Shown here: in pieces, positions 22,380-31,895 of the stretch | How positions within the stretch are numbered: the first letter of the stretch is position 1 | Layout of the letters: the number at the start of each line of letters is the position of its first letter | DNA from: an uncultured Holophagaceae bacterium | GTDB taxonomy: Bacteria > Acidobacteriota > Holophagae > Holophagales > Holophagaceae | Length of the DNA stretch: 38,208 bases | Reading direction: 5' to 3' | Assembly: GCA_903843705.1 (NCBI GenBank) | Contig: CAIMQW010000107.1 | Span: 1-38,208 of the forward strand | Position numbers and translations under genes: made by a program | Notes under the pieces: generated by a model | Seen by the model: only the letters and a program-made list of their open reading frames with translations | Database searches by the model: none | Told to the model about the DNA's origin: nothing

Positions 22380-24866
22380 TTGCTGCGTGCCCTGGTCCTG
22401 ATCCCTGCGCTCTCCCTGGCCCTGGTGGGCCAGGAAACACCCACGGCGCTGCTGCGCGTGGGGGCGGCTCTGCCCGTGGACCTGGACCTGACCGGAGCCG
22501 ATCCGGCGGCCCTGCTGCCGCGCGACAACCGGGACGCGGCCCAGGTCGAGGCCGCCCGCCAGCGCTGGAGCCCCTTGGTCGCTGGCTTGAAGGAGGCTCC
22601 GGCGGTGCGGCTGCGTCTGCCCCTTGGCGGGTCCCGCCTGCCGCTGCTGCTCTCGGCCGCCCAGGTCCTCAAGGCCCAGTCCCCAGGTCAGCGCCTCTAC
22701 CTGGCCTACGACCAAGGCGCGTCCCCCCTCCTGGAGGAGACCGCCTGGGGGGCCCTGGATGGCGGGGCCCTGCTGACCTCGGACTTGAGCCTAGACCCCG
22801 GGGCCTGGCGGGCCCAGCTCGCTCTGGCCCAGGGGACCTTTCCCGGGCGGCCCTGGACCCTGTGGCTGCCGACGGACCCGGGCCCCCTGGCCTCGGCCCT
22901 CGTGGGCGACGGGGGGAGGCTGGTGGTGCCCCCGGGTGGACCCGCGGCGCAGCTGGCTCGGCAGCTCCCGTCTGGTTTCGCGGAGGTGGAAGGGGGCCTT
23001 GGTGACCTGACCGTGCGGAACCGGGGGGGTGAGGCCCGCCGTTGGACCTACGCTGCAGGTGCCTGGGCGGCGGCGGCCCTGCAAGGACCGCGCACGGAAG
23101 TGTCCGTGACCGGCGCCGAGGCCTACGATGTGGGCGCCCTGCTGGCCCGGGTTCGGGCGGCCCAGCTCCGGGGGCGGGCCGGGGTGCGCACCCTCCAGGC
23201 CCGGGCGGACCTGGACTTGCACATCCAGGGCCAGAGCGGGCGCGGCGGGGATCTCGGCTTCAGCTTCCGCTACTTCGAGCAGGTCGGGGAGTGGCCCGAA
23301 CTGCTGCAGAAGGAGGTCCGCCTGAACGGAGTGAGGGCAAAGCTCGAGGGCGAGGTGCAGCTGCCCCTCATCGAGAGCCGCAGGTCCGTGTCCCTGCCCG
23401 TGGCGCTGGCCCTGACCGAGGGCTACCGCTACCGCGATGGCGGTCCGGCGGGACCAGGCCGGAGGCTCCTGCGCTTCGAGCCCGTGAGCCCCGATGCGCT
23501 GGCCTACACCGGCGAGCTGGAGGTGGAAGAGGCCACGGGCAAGCTCCTGTTCGAGCGCCGGGAGCGCTCCGACATGCCGGGCACCGTCAAGAGCGAGCGC
23601 GAGATTCTCACCTACAGCGAGGTGGCTCCTGGGGTGCGGCGGCCTAGTACGGTGCAGTCCTTCGAGCGCTGGGTGAGCGCCGGGGGCGTCATCCAGGTCC
23701 AGCGCCGCTTCACGTATCGCGACTTCGAGATCAACGGCGAGCGCTTCGATGCCGAGCGAGGGGCGGCCCGGACCTCGACGGCCACCATGCTCAAGGTGAC
23801 CCCCGAGGGGGCGCGCTACTTCACGCGCCAGGAGGACGGCACCCGCAAAGTCGAGGACAAGCCCCGCAGCAGCGGCCGGGCCCTGGCAGGCGTGGTGCTG
23901 GTGGACCCGGGCCTGACTCCGCCCGTGATGCCCCTGGGGGGCCTCCTCTACTTCGACTACAACGCATTCGGCAAGGGCGTCCAGCTGAACGCCCTCACAG
24001 CGGTGGTGTTCAACACGGCCAGCATCGCCATTCCGCGAGCGCTGGGGAGTTTCGACTTCGGCGCCAACGCCACGGCCCTGCTACTGAAGACCACAGAGCG
24101 GCCCGTGCTGAAGGGCGGCCTGTCCGACCACGACGGCGTGGGTCGCCGCTTCGGTCAGCTGGGCCTGGAGCTGGGCCGTGACCTGGGCCTCGGCTTCCGG
24201 CTCGAGGGGCGGGGGGACTTCGAGGTCGACGACTACAGCCAAGGCGACACCAAATACCGCACGCCGGGCTATGCCCTGCCGCCCTCGGGGCTCACCCAGG
24301 TGGGGACGCTCCAGGGCTCCTGGCTGTTCCGGGGCTGCCAAGTGCGGGCCTACCACGGCTGGGGAAAGCGGCCCGAGGGCAGCTACGGAACCCCGGCGAA
24401 CCCGCAGCAGGTGCCCGAGAACGGCGACTTCCGGCGCTGGGGCGGCAGCCTCAGCCTGGATCGGGAGGCCGCCCCGGGCATCTGGGTCCACGGCGAGGCC
24501 GGCTGGGCCGGGGGCCATGCCTTCGACCGCTTCAAAGCCCTGGATGTGGGCGGCATGGGGGGCAGTGTCCGGGTCTCGGGCATCCGCGCCAACGCCATTG
24601 CCGCAGACCAGGTCACCTACGCCAAGACGGGCTTGGCCTTCCCCACGGGGCCGAGCCTGCGGCTGTCCCTGGATCTGGAATACGCCCGGTCCCGCAGTTT
24701 GGACGACCGGAAGACCTATGGCGTGAGCGGCCTGGGCATCACGGGGGACCTGCCGGGCTTTTGGTGGTTCACCGCCGTGCGGGTGGACCTCGGCGTAGGC
24801 CTGCAGAGCGACATCGCGGGCGTGAAAAGCGTGAACGGCTACGTGGCGCTGCTGCGGGTGTTCTGA
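22380..24866 (+). CDS. Large exported protein with predicted C-terminal outer-membrane barrel
   Basis: An 828-aa protein I cannot assign to a family. It starts with TTG at 22380, supported by GGAGG 5 bases upstream, and a signal peptide (LRALVLIPALSLALVGQ). Residues 25-250 are Leu/Ala/Gly/Pro-rich and strand-poor; 265-500 alternate in strand fashion and contain LEVEEATGKLLFERRERSD and RFTYRDFEINGERFDAE, like the DUF-type lipoprotein sections that precede barrels; from about 510 to the end the sequence shows paired amphipathic strands (LGLELGRDLGLGFRLEGRGDFEV, SLRLSLDLEYARSRSL, FTAVRVDLGVGLQSD) and ends YVALLRVF, with the terminal Phe expected for BAM-inserted proteins. It stands 36 bases upstream of the Ehr operon on the same strand and could be co-transcribed, but no functional link is evident. 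Confidence 0.75.
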   Translation: MLRALVLIPALSLALVGQETPTALLRVGAALPVDLDLTGADPAALLPRDNRDAAQVEAARQRWSPLVAGLKEAPAVRLRLPLGGSRLPLLLSAAQVLKAQSPGQRLYLAYDQGASPLLEETAWGALDGGALLTSDLSLDPGAWRAQLALAQGTFPGRPWTLWLPTDPGPLASALVGDGGRLVVPPGGPAAQLARQLPSGFAEVEGGLGDLTVRNRGGEARRWTYAAGAWAAAALQGPRTEVSVTGAEAYDVGALLARVRAAQLRGRAGVRTLQARADLDLHIQGQSGRGGDLGFSFRYFEQVGEWPELLQKEVRLNGVRAKLEGEVQLPLIESRRSVSLPVALALTEGYRYRDGGPAGPGRRLLRFEPVSPDALAYTGELEVEEATGKLLFERRERSDMPGTVKSEREILTYSEVAPGVRRPSTVQSFERWVSAGGVIQVQRRFTYRDFEINGERFDAERGAARTSTATMLKVTPEGARYFTRQEDGTRKVEDKPRSSGRALAGVVLVDPGLTPPVMPLGGLLYFDYNAFGKGVQLNALTAVVFNTASIAIPRALGSFDFGANATALLLKTTERPVLKGGLSDHDGVGRRFGQLGLELGRDLGLGFRLEGRGDFEVDDYSQGDTKYRTPGYALPPSGLTQVGTLQGSWLFRGCQVRAYHGWGKRPEGSYGTPANPQQVPENGDFRRWGGSLSLDREAAPGIWVHGEAGWAGGHAFDRFKALDVGGMGGSVRVSGIRANAIAADQVTYAKTGLAFPTGPSLRLSLDLEYARSRSLDDRKTYGVSGLGITGDLPGFWWFTAVRVDLGVGLQSDIAGVKSVNGYVALLRVF

Positions 24867-24902
24867 CCCGGGACCATCTGCAGGGGCTACACTCCTATCA
24901 AG

Positions 24903-26876
24903 ATGCAAGACATCACCCTCATACTCGCGGCGGCGGGGTGTTGGATGGCTGCGGCCTTCCTACCCCTGGTTCCCCCTTTGAATGAGGGCCGGTTCAGCAC
25001 CCTGCTGGGCGCCGTGGGCTCCCTCATCGCGTTCCTTGCGGCTTCCCACGCCCTGCTGGGTGGGGTGCCTTCGCATGTGGATTTCCGCTTCTGGCAGGGG
25101 CCGGCGCGCCTGGAACTGGATGCCCTCTCCGCGGCCTTCCTGCTGCCTCTGCATCTCGTCGCGGGGCTGGGCATCGTCTACGGTGCGGAGTACTGGCCCA
25201 TCACCCTCAGCAAGGGCTTCGGCCGTTCCCTGCGGTTCTTCTTCGGCGTCCTGGTCACGGCGATGACGCTGCTGTTCGTGACGCGGAACGGCCTGCTCTT
25301 CCTGGTGGCCTGGGAGATCATGGCCGTCTCGGCCTTCTTCCTGGTGAACACCGAACACCACCGGCCCGAGGTGCGCCGGGCCAGTTGGGTCTACCTCGTC
25401 TGCACGCACACGGGCACCCTGGCCATTACGGCCTCGGTGATCCTGCTGGCCCAGCGGCTGGGGAGTTTCGCGTGGTCGCCGCTGCCGCCGGGCGCCTTGG
25501 GCTCCTTGGATGTCTGGATCCTGGCCCTGGCGAGTCTCGGCTTCGCCTTCAAAGCGGGGCTGCTGCCCCTCCACTTCTGGCTGCCTGCGGCCCACGCCAG
25601 CGCCCCCAGCCATGTGTCGGCCATCCTGTCCGCGGTGATGTTGAAGACAGGCATCTACGGCCTGCTCCGGATCTCCAGTCTGCTGCCCGGCGTGCCCGTC
25701 TGGATGGGGGGAGGCCTGGTCACGCTCGGGGCCCTGAGCGCGGTCTACGGCGTCTGGAACGCCCTGGCCCAGCGGGACTACAAGCGGCTGCTGGCCTACT
25801 CCAGCATCGAGAACCTGGGGATCATCACCATGGGGGTGGGCCTGGGCTGGACCGGCCGCGCCCTCGGGGATCCCTGGCTCACGGCCCTGGGCTTCGGCGG
25901 CGCGATCTTCCACGTCTGGAACCACGCGATCTTCAAGAGCCTGCTCTTCTTCGGCTCGGGCGCCCTGCTGCACGCCACGGGCACCCGGGACATGGAAGTC
26001 CTGGGAGGCCTCGCGGCGCGCATGCCCCGCACGGCGCTGGTCCTGCTGCCGGGGGTGCTGGCCGTCACCGCCCTGCCGCCGTTCAATGGCTTCCTCAGCG
26101 AGTGGTTCCTCTATCGGGGGCTCTTCGCCTCCCTGCGGGGTGGCGACGCCTGGTCCTCGGGCCTGGCGCTGCTGGCCCTGGTCTTCACTGGGGGCCTCGC
26201 GGCCGTGGCCTTCGCCCGGTTCTACGGCGTGATCTTCCTGGGAATGCCGCGCTCCGAGGCCGGGGCCCACGCCCATGACCCCTCGCGGCTCATGCTCGTC
26301 CCCATGGGTATCCTGGCTGCGCTGACCCTGGGCATCGGCCTCCTCAGCCTCCCCCTGCTGCCGGTCCTGGATCGGGTCGTCAGCGTGGTCGCGCCGGGGC
26401 AGGCGCTCTCCCGGGGGCTGCCCCTGGCCAGCCTTGTGGGCCGGGACTTCCGGATGCTCCTGCTGCTGGAAGGACTCCTGCTCGCCTTCGGCGGGCTTGC
26501 CCTGGCCTGGCTGCGCCCGGGGGCCCGAGCCACCGAGGCCCCGCCCACCTGGGACTGCGGCTATGCGGCGCCGACGGCCCGGATGCAGTACACGGGCAGT
26601 TCCTTCGCGGACGGATGGTCCGTGTTCCTGCCGGGCGTGACCCAGCGGGTCCGCTCGATCCGGGCCCTCTTTCCGCGGGCCCACTCCTTCCACTCCCGCG
26701 TGCAGGATGTGGTGGGCGAGGGCCTCCTGGCGCCCTGGCTGGAGCGGGTTGCCGCCCGGCTGTTCCGGTTCCACCGGCTCCAGACGGGCTACCTCTCGGT
26801 CTACATCCTCTACGTGCTGGTCACCCTCCTAGCTGTCTTCCTCTGGCTGCTGCTGCGGGCGAGGCTGCCGGTATGA
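24903..26876 (+). CDS. hyfB: Hydrogenase-4 subunit B-like proton/ion-translocating subunit (copy 1)
   Basis: A 657-aa membrane subunit related to NuoL/MrpA antiporters and HyfB/HycC. About 16 hydrophobic segments. Channel residues typical of the family are present: the Glu in LVAWEIMAVSAF, the Lys in FAFKAGLLPLHFWLPAAHASAPSHVS, the Lys in AVMLKTGIYGLLR, and the Lys of NHAIFKSLLFFGSG. The C-terminal part has PTWDCGYAAPTARMQYTGSSFADG, the mark of HyfB rather than NuoL. First gene of a seven-gene operon; it overlaps the next by 4 bases (ATGA). No strong ribosome site precedes the ATG. It should carry ions across the inner membrane in step with redox chemistry in the peripheral subunits. Confidence 0.88.
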   Translation: MQDITLILAAAGCWMAAAFLPLVPPLNEGRFSTLLGAVGSLIAFLAASHALLGGVPSHVDFRFWQGPARLELDALSAAFLLPLHLVAGLGIVYGAEYWPITLSKGFGRSLRFFFGVLVTAMTLLFVTRNGLLFLVAWEIMAVSAFFLVNTEHHRPEVRRASWVYLVCTHTGTLAITASVILLAQRLGSFAWSPLPPGALGSLDVWILALASLGFAFKAGLLPLHFWLPAAHASAPSHVSAILSAVMLKTGIYGLLRISSLLPGVPVWMGGGLVTLGALSAVYGVWNALAQRDYKRLLAYSSIENLGIITMGVGLGWTGRALGDPWLTALGFGGAIFHVWNHAIFKSLLFFGSGALLHATGTRDMEVLGGLAARMPRTALVLLPGVLAVTALPPFNGFLSEWFLYRGLFASLRGGDAWSSGLALLALVFTGGLAAVAFARFYGVIFLGMPRSEAGAHAHDPSRLMLVPMGILAALTLGIGLLSLPLLPVLDRVVSVVAPGQALSRGLPLASLVGRDFRMLLLLEGLLLAFGGLALAWLRPGARATEAPPTWDCGYAAPTARMQYTGSSFADGWSVFLPGVTQRVRSIRALFPRAHSFHSRVQDVVGEGLLAPWLERVAARLFRFHRLQTGYLSVYILYVLVTLLAVFLWLLLRARLPV

Positions 26877-28819
26877 GGCTCTACCTGCTCTCCCTGCTGC
26901 TGGCGGCCTGCTCCGGAATTCCGGGGCTCTTCCTGCGCCGCCGGGGGGCGGAGGTGTCCGCGGGCCTGATGACGGCCTCCGCGCTGCTCGGCCTCGGGGC
27001 TGCGGTGGGGGTGCTGGCGGGCGGCCCCGTGCCAAGCCTTCGCCTGCCGGCGCTGGCCCTGGGCTCGCCCAGCCTGCTGATCCTCGATGCCGTCGCCGCC
27101 TGGTTCCTGATCCCCGTGTTGCTGCTGGCCGCCTGCGGCGCGTGGTATGGCGTCCGTTACTGGGAGGAGGCCCACGGCCACCCCCGCTGGGTGCGCCTGG
27201 TGTTTGGGGGTCTGACCGCCGCCCTGGTCCTGCTGGTCGCCGCAGCCCATACCTGGCTCTTCCTGCTGGCCTGGGAGGCCATGGCCATCGGGGCTTTTCT
27301 CCTGGTGCTCACTGAGGATCGCCTGGCGGAGACCCGCCGGGCCGCCTGGATCTACCTGGTGTCCACGCACACGGGGACGCTCTGCCTCTTCGGCGCCTTC
27401 GCCCTCCTGGCGGGGGTGGTCGGCACTTGGGACCTAGGCGCGCTGCCCCGGGGCTTCGCCGCCTCGAGGCTGGGCACGCAGACCTTCCTGCTGTTCATGG
27501 TCGGGTTCGGCCTGAAGGCCGGCGTGATGCCGCTCCACATCTGGCTGCCCCCGGCCCACGCGGCGGCCCCGAGCCACGTGTCTTCGTTGATGTCCGGCGT
27601 GCTGATCAAGATGGGGATCCTGGGCATGGTGCGGCTGATCACCTGGACCCCGGATCCGCCCCTCTGGTGGGGGGCGCTGTTTCTGGGGCTGGGCGGGGTG
27701 TCCGGCATCCTGGGGGTGGCCTTCGCGCTGGGGCAGCATGATCTGAAGCGCCTGCTGGCCTATCACTCCATCGAGAACATCGGCATCATCCTGCTGGGCC
27801 TGGGGCTCGGGCTGGTGGGCAAGAGCACGGGCCAGCCCGCCCTGGAGGCGCTGGGCTTTGCGGGAGCCCTGCTGCACGTGCTGAACCACAGCCTCTTCAA
27901 GGGACTGCTCTTCCTGGCGGGCGGGTCCGTGGTGCACGCCACAGGCACGCGGAACCTGGAGCATCTGGGGGGCCTCGCCAAGACCATGCCCTGGACCTCT
28001 GGGGCCTTCCTGGCTGGTTCCTGGGCCATCTGCGGCCTGCCGCCCCTCAACGGCTTCGTGAGCGAGTGGTTCATCTACCTGGGCTCCTTCCGCGCCATGG
28101 CCGGGGCCCGCTGGCCCTGGTCTGTGGGGGTTCTGGCGGCGCTGGCGCTCATCGGTGCCCTGGCCCTGGCCTGCTTCGCCAAGGCCTATGGGACCGTCTT
28201 CCTGGGGACGCCCCGCACCCCCGCCGCCGCTGCTGCCCACGAAGCGCCCCGCACCATGCTGCTGCCCATGGCGGTACTGGCGGGGGCCTGTGGCCTGATC
28301 GGCGTGTTCCCCATGGCGATCGCCCCGGCCCTGGACCGGGCCATCGCTGGGCTGGGCGAGGGCCTGCCGGCCAGCTCCAAGCTCGCGCACCTGCCGCTGG
28401 TGACGGTGCTGGCCCTGACCCTGGCGCTGCTGGCCCTTGGCCTGACCCGCTGGGTGCGGGCGGGGCGCCGCTCCGAGCCTGTCCCGCCGAAGCTGCCGAC
28501 CTGGGACTGCGGCTACGCAGAAGCGCTGCCCAGGGCCCAGTACACCGCGTCCTCTTTCGCGGAGGGCCTTGTGACCGGCGCCAGCTGGGTCCTGTTTCCG
28601 AAGGTCCACGGGCCCCAGGTGCAGGGCCCCTTCCCGGAGCCCACCCGCTTCGAGAGCCATGTGCCCGATCCCGTGCTGGACCGGGCTCTGGAGCCCGCCT
28701 TCCGTCTGGGGGCTCGGGGCCTCGCACTCCTGCACTTCTTCCAGACGGGACAGCTGCCCATCTACCTGCTCTACGTGCTGCTCACGCTCCTCTTCCTGCT
28801 GATCTGGATGGTGGTCTGA
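26873..28819 (+). CDS. hyfB: Hydrogenase-4 subunit B-like proton/ion-translocating subunit (copy 2)
   Basis: A 648-aa paralogue of the preceding gene. It repeats all family marks: LAWEAMAIGAFLLVL, GLKAGVMPLHIWLPPAHAAAPSHVSSL, GVLIKMGILGMVR, KRLLAYHSIENIGI, NHSLFKGLLFLAGG, and the C-terminal PTWDCGYAEALPRAQYTASSFAEG. The first copy reads PTWDCGYAAPTARMQYTGSSFADG at the same place, so the pair look like tandem duplicates that have diverged. It takes the place of the NuoN-like HyfD seen in E. coli Hyf, which does not have this C-terminal extension. ATG at 26873 overlaps the previous stop; a longer open frame from 26615 is a shadow. One base separates it from the hyfC-like gene. Confidence 0.88.
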   Translation: MRLYLLSLLLAACSGIPGLFLRRRGAEVSAGLMTASALLGLGAAVGVLAGGPVPSLRLPALALGSPSLLILDAVAAWFLIPVLLLAACGAWYGVRYWEEAHGHPRWVRLVFGGLTAALVLLVAAAHTWLFLLAWEAMAIGAFLLVLTEDRLAETRRAAWIYLVSTHTGTLCLFGAFALLAGVVGTWDLGALPRGFAASRLGTQTFLLFMVGFGLKAGVMPLHIWLPPAHAAAPSHVSSLMSGVLIKMGILGMVRLITWTPDPPLWWGALFLGLGGVSGILGVAFALGQHDLKRLLAYHSIENIGIILLGLGLGLVGKSTGQPALEALGFAGALLHVLNHSLFKGLLFLAGGSVVHATGTRNLEHLGGLAKTMPWTSGAFLAGSWAICGLPPLNGFVSEWFIYLGSFRAMAGARWPWSVGVLAALALIGALALACFAKAYGTVFLGTPRTPAAAAAHEAPRTMLLPMAVLAGACGLIGVFPMAIAPALDRAIAGLGEGLPASSKLAHLPLVTVLALTLALLALGLTRWVRAGRRSEPVPPKLPTWDCGYAEALPRAQYTASSFAEGLVTGASWVLFPKVHGPQVQGPFPEPTRFESHVPDPVLDRALEPAFRLGARGLALLHFFQTGQLPIYLLYVLLTLLFLLIWMVV

Positions 28820-28820
28820 G

Positions 28821-29750
28821 ATGTCCCAAGCCCTTCTGCCCACGCTGCTGAACCTCCTCCTGCGCGCCTTTGTGGTGCTCCTGCTGCCCCCGCTCATTCC
28901 CGGCATCATCACCAAGATCAAGGCCTGGATGGCCGGCCGGTCCGGGCCGCCGGTGCTGCAGCTCTACTACGACCTGGCCAAGCTGGCCCAGAAGCAGGCA
29001 GTCTTCAGCCGGACCACCACCTGGGTCTTCCTCGCGGGCCCCGTGGGGACCGTGGCGGCGCTGCTGGTGGCCTCGCTGCTGGTGCCTCTGGGGCACACTG
29101 CGCCGCTGCTCGCCTTCGAGGGCGACGTGATCCTCTTCGCCTACCTGCTTGGCCTCGGGCGCTTCCTCACGGTGCTGTCGGCCCTGGACACGGGCTCCGC
29201 CTTCGAGGGCATGGGGGCCGCGCGGGAAGTCTCCTTTAGCGCCCTGGCCGAGCCGGCCCTCTTCTTCGGCTTCGCGGCCCTGGCCCGGGCCACGGGTAGC
29301 CTGTCTCTCACTCCCATGCTCCAGTCCCACGGCATGTGGACCGCCGGGCACCTCTCGGGGCCACTGATGCTGATCCTGGCGGGGTGGGGCATCGTCTTCC
29401 TCGCGGAGAACTCCCGCATCCCGGTGGATGACCCCAACACGCACCTGGAGCTGACCATGATCCACGAGGTCATGGTGCTCGACCACTCGGGTCGCCCCTT
29501 GGCGCTGATCCTCTACGGGGCCAGCCTAAAGCTGGTGGTGCTCGGGGCCCTGCTGGTAGACCCCCTGCTGCCGGTCCTGAGCAAGGGGTGGCTGAATGGG
29601 CTGGCCTTCCTCGGCGGGCTCGGTCTGCTCGCGGTGGTGGTGGGCGTGGTGGAGAGCACCACGGCCCGGTTCCGCATGAACAAGGTGCCCCAGTTCCTGG
29701 TGGCGGGGGTGCTGGCCTCGGCCTTCGCCTTCCTGCTGCTGCTGGTCTAG
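28821..29750 (+). CDS. hyfC: Hydrogenase-4 subunit C / NuoH-like membrane subunit
   Basis: A 309-aa ND1/NuoH-type membrane subunit that joins the redox arm to the ion-pumping arm. Seen: about eight hydrophobic segments, the GIITKIKAWMAGRSGPPVLQLYYDLAKLAQK segment after helix 1 (G-P-x-x-LQ-x-YxDxxKL, universal in this family), the acidic loop AFEGDVILFAYLLGLGRF, and the ENSRIPVDDPNTHLELTMIHE loop (E-x-x-R-x-P-D-D-P-x-x-H-x-E-L), which is the HyfC/HycD form, where NuoH has a D-F-x-E-A-E version. Start directly after the previous stop. An AGGAGG at its end serves the next gene. Confidence 0.92.
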   Translation: MSQALLPTLLNLLLRAFVVLLLPPLIPGIITKIKAWMAGRSGPPVLQLYYDLAKLAQKQAVFSRTTTWVFLAGPVGTVAALLVASLLVPLGHTAPLLAFEGDVILFAYLLGLGRFLTVLSALDTGSAFEGMGAAREVSFSALAEPALFFGFAALARATGSLSLTPMLQSHGMWTAGHLSGPLMLILAGWGIVFLAENSRIPVDDPNTHLELTMIHEVMVLDHSGRPLALILYGASLKLVVLGALLVDPLLPVLSKGWLNGLAFLGGLGLLAVVVGVVESTTARFRMNKVPQFLVAGVLASAFAFLLLLV

Positions 29751-29759
29751 GAGGATCAG

Positions 29760-30395
29760 ATGTCCCCGGATTTTCTCATTGCCCTCACCATGCTCACCAA
29801 CTTCACCCTGGTGGCCACGAGCCGCGTCAACAAGGCCATCCAGCTGGCGGTGTTCCAGGGCATCCTCATGGGCCTGATCCCCCTGGCCATGGGCCTCGGA
29901 AAGCACCTGCACATCCTGCTGCTGGCCCTGGTGGCCATCGCGCTGAAGGGCGGGTTCATCCCCTACCTGTTCCGGCGCGCCCTGCGCCAGGTGAAGATCC
30001 GCCGCGAGGTGGATCCCTACGTGGGCTACACCGTGTCCCTCATGCTCTGCGCCGCCGGGACGGGCCTGAGCCTGGTGCTGGCCCACGCCCTGCCGCTCAA
30101 GGCCGGGACAACGCCCACCTTCCTGGTGCCCGCCGCCCTGGCCACGCTGTTCACGGGCTTCCTGCTGCTGGTCTCGCGGCGGACGGCGTTGACCCAGGTA
30201 GTGGGATACCTGGTTCTGGAGAACGGCATCTACCTCTTCGGCCTGCTGCTGGTGGAGGAGATGCCGGTGCTGGTGGAGACGGGGATCCTGCTGGACCTCT
30301 TCGTGGGTGTGTTCGTGATGGGGATCGTGATCAACCACATCCACATGGCCTTCGACTCCACGGACACGGGGTTCCTTGCTGAACTGAAGGACTGA
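29760..30395 (+). CDS. hyfE: Hydrogenase-4 subunit E-like membrane protein
   Basis: A 211-aa membrane protein of the HyfE family, whose C-terminal half is NuoK-like. About six hydrophobic segments. Landmarks are RVNKAIQLAVFQG, KGGFIPYLFRRALRQVKIRREVDPYVGYTVSL, the VVGYLVLENGIYLFGLLL segment with the Glu that is conserved in NuoK, and the C-terminal GIVINHIHMAF. A perfect AGGAGG lies 6 bases before the ATG, the strongest ribosome site in the operon. Followed by the hyfF-like gene after 3 bases. Confidence 0.9.
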   Translation: MSPDFLIALTMLTNFTLVATSRVNKAIQLAVFQGILMGLIPLAMGLGKHLHILLLALVAIALKGGFIPYLFRRALRQVKIRREVDPYVGYTVSLMLCAAGTGLSLVLAHALPLKAGTTPTFLVPAALATLFTGFLLLVSRRTALTQVVGYLVLENGIYLFGLLLVEEMPVLVETGILLDLFVGVFVMGIVINHIHMAFDSTDTGFLAELKD

Positions 30396-30398
30396 GTG

Positions 30399-31895
30399 AT
30401 GGCCGTGCTGCTAATCCTTATCCCTCTGCTGGCGGCCGCGCTCGCCGTGTTCATCAAGGTGCCCGCGATTCGGGTGCGTGTGCTGCCGGTGACGGCCCTG
30501 CTGCACCTCGGACTGCTGCTGGTGGTGCTGCGCGGCTGGCGCGACCTGCCCCAGGGCGCCTGGCTCGGGCTGGACGCCCTGGGTGGCTGGGTGCTGCTGG
30601 TGATCAGCGTACTGTTCACCATCTGCGCGCTCTACGCGCCGTCCTATCTGGCCCTGCGGCCCGACCGCGACCACCGGGTCTTCACCGTCTGCCTCCTCGC
30701 CTTTCTTGGCCTGGCCTCGCTGCTCTGCCTGGCCCGCCACCCCGGCGTGGCCTGGGTGGCCCTGGAGACCATGACGCTCACGACGGCCCCCCTGATCTAC
30801 TTCAACCACAACCGCCATTCCGTCGAGGCCACCTGGAAGTACCTCGTGCTCGGTTCCGTGGGAATCGCCCTGGCGCTGCTGGGCACGCTCTTCGTGGCCT
30901 ACGCGGCCCACATGGGTAGCCTTGAGGAGCCCCTCCACTACACCCGCCTCATGGCGGAGGGTGAGCGGCTCTCGCGGCCCTGGCTCCGTGCGGGCTTCGT
31001 CCTGACCCTGGTGGGCTACGGCACCAAGATGGGCCTGGCCCCGCTGCACAGCTGGAAGCCCGACGCCTACGGCGAGACGCCGGGCATCGTGGGGGCCCTG
31101 CTGGCGGGGGGGGTCACGAGCTGCGCGTTCCTGGCCCTGCTCCGCATCTACGGGGTGGTGTCGGCAGCGGGAGAGGGCGCCTTCGCCCGGGAGCTCTTCC
31201 TCGGCTTCGGGATCCTCTCCATGGCCTGGGCCCTGGTCTTCATGGTGGGGCAGGTGGACTTCAAGCGCCTGCTGGCCTACTCCAGCGTCGAGCACATGGG
31301 CATCCTCGTCTTCGGCATCGGGATCGGGGGCCTGGCCGCCCGCTTTGCGCTGTTCCACCTGGCGGCGAACGCGTTGGTGAAAAGCGTGCTCTTCCTGTCC
31401 GCGGGCAACATCCACCGAAGCTATGCCAGCAAGCAGCTCCCACAGGTGACGGGGGCCATCCGGCGCACGCCGGTGTCGGCGGGACTCTTCTTCCTGGGGT
31501 TCCTGGCCATCACCGGGCTGCCGCCCTTCGCGCCGTTCATCAGCGAGTTCAACATCGCCTCCGCAGCCCTCACCCTGGGGCACCCCATCCTCGGCACACT
31601 GTTCCTGCTCCTGCTGGGCGGCATCTTCCTGACGATGAGCGACACGGTGATGCAGGTGGTTTTCGGGGTCCCCAGTCCCCAGCGGGTGCGGACCCCCTAC
31701 AAGGACACCTTCGCTACCACGGCGCCCTTGGTGGTCGCAATGGTGCTGGCGCTGGGCCTGGGCCTCCACCTGCCCGCGCCCCTGCGGGCCATGCTCGAAG
31801 CCGCCTCCCTGACGATCGAGGGAGGGCCTCCGGCGCGGTCAGGCATGGTGGCCGAGGCGCCACGGGACCCGGCTCCGACGGAGGTGCGCCCATGA
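30399..31895 (+). CDS. hyfF: Hydrogenase-4 subunit F-like proton/ion-translocating subunit
   Basis: A 498-aa NuoM/NuoN-like antiporter subunit, third ion channel of the complex. Visible: VALETMTLTTAPLIYF with the conserved Glu, GYGTKMGLAPLHSWKPDAYGETPGIVGALLAGG (Lys and the HyfF/MrpD-like KPDAYGETP), KRLLAYSSVEHMGIL, and NALVKSVLFLSAGN. The C-terminal tail is long and polar. The frame opens with GTG at 30396 but the ATG three bases later has better spacing from GAAGGA and is chosen. Ends in an ATGA overlap with the large-subunit gene. Confidence 0.9.
   Translation: MAVLLILIPLLAAALAVFIKVPAIRVRVLPVTALLHLGLLLVVLRGWRDLPQGAWLGLDALGGWVLLVISVLFTICALYAPSYLALRPDRDHRVFTVCLLAFLGLASLLCLARHPGVAWVALETMTLTTAPLIYFNHNRHSVEATWKYLVLGSVGIALALLGTLFVAYAAHMGSLEEPLHYTRLMAEGERLSRPWLRAGFVLTLVGYGTKMGLAPLHSWKPDAYGETPGIVGALLAGGVTSCAFLALLRIYGVVSAAGEGAFARELFLGFGILSMAWALVFMVGQVDFKRLLAYSSVEHMGILVFGIGIGGLAARFALFHLAANALVKSVLFLSAGNIHRSYASKQLPQVTGAIRRTPVSAGLFFLGFLAITGLPPFAPFISEFNIASAALTLGHPILGTLFLLLLGGIFLTMSDTVMQVVFGVPSPQRVRTPYKDTFATTAPLVVAMVLALGLGLHLPAPLRAMLEAASLTIEGGPPARSGMVAEAPRDPAPTEVRP

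Noticed and set aside
24960-26774. 604-aa open frame antisense to the first hyfB-like gene
   Set aside because: Very rich in Gln/Gly/Arg/Pro, hydrophilic mirror of a membrane protein; a known artefact of high-GC DNA.
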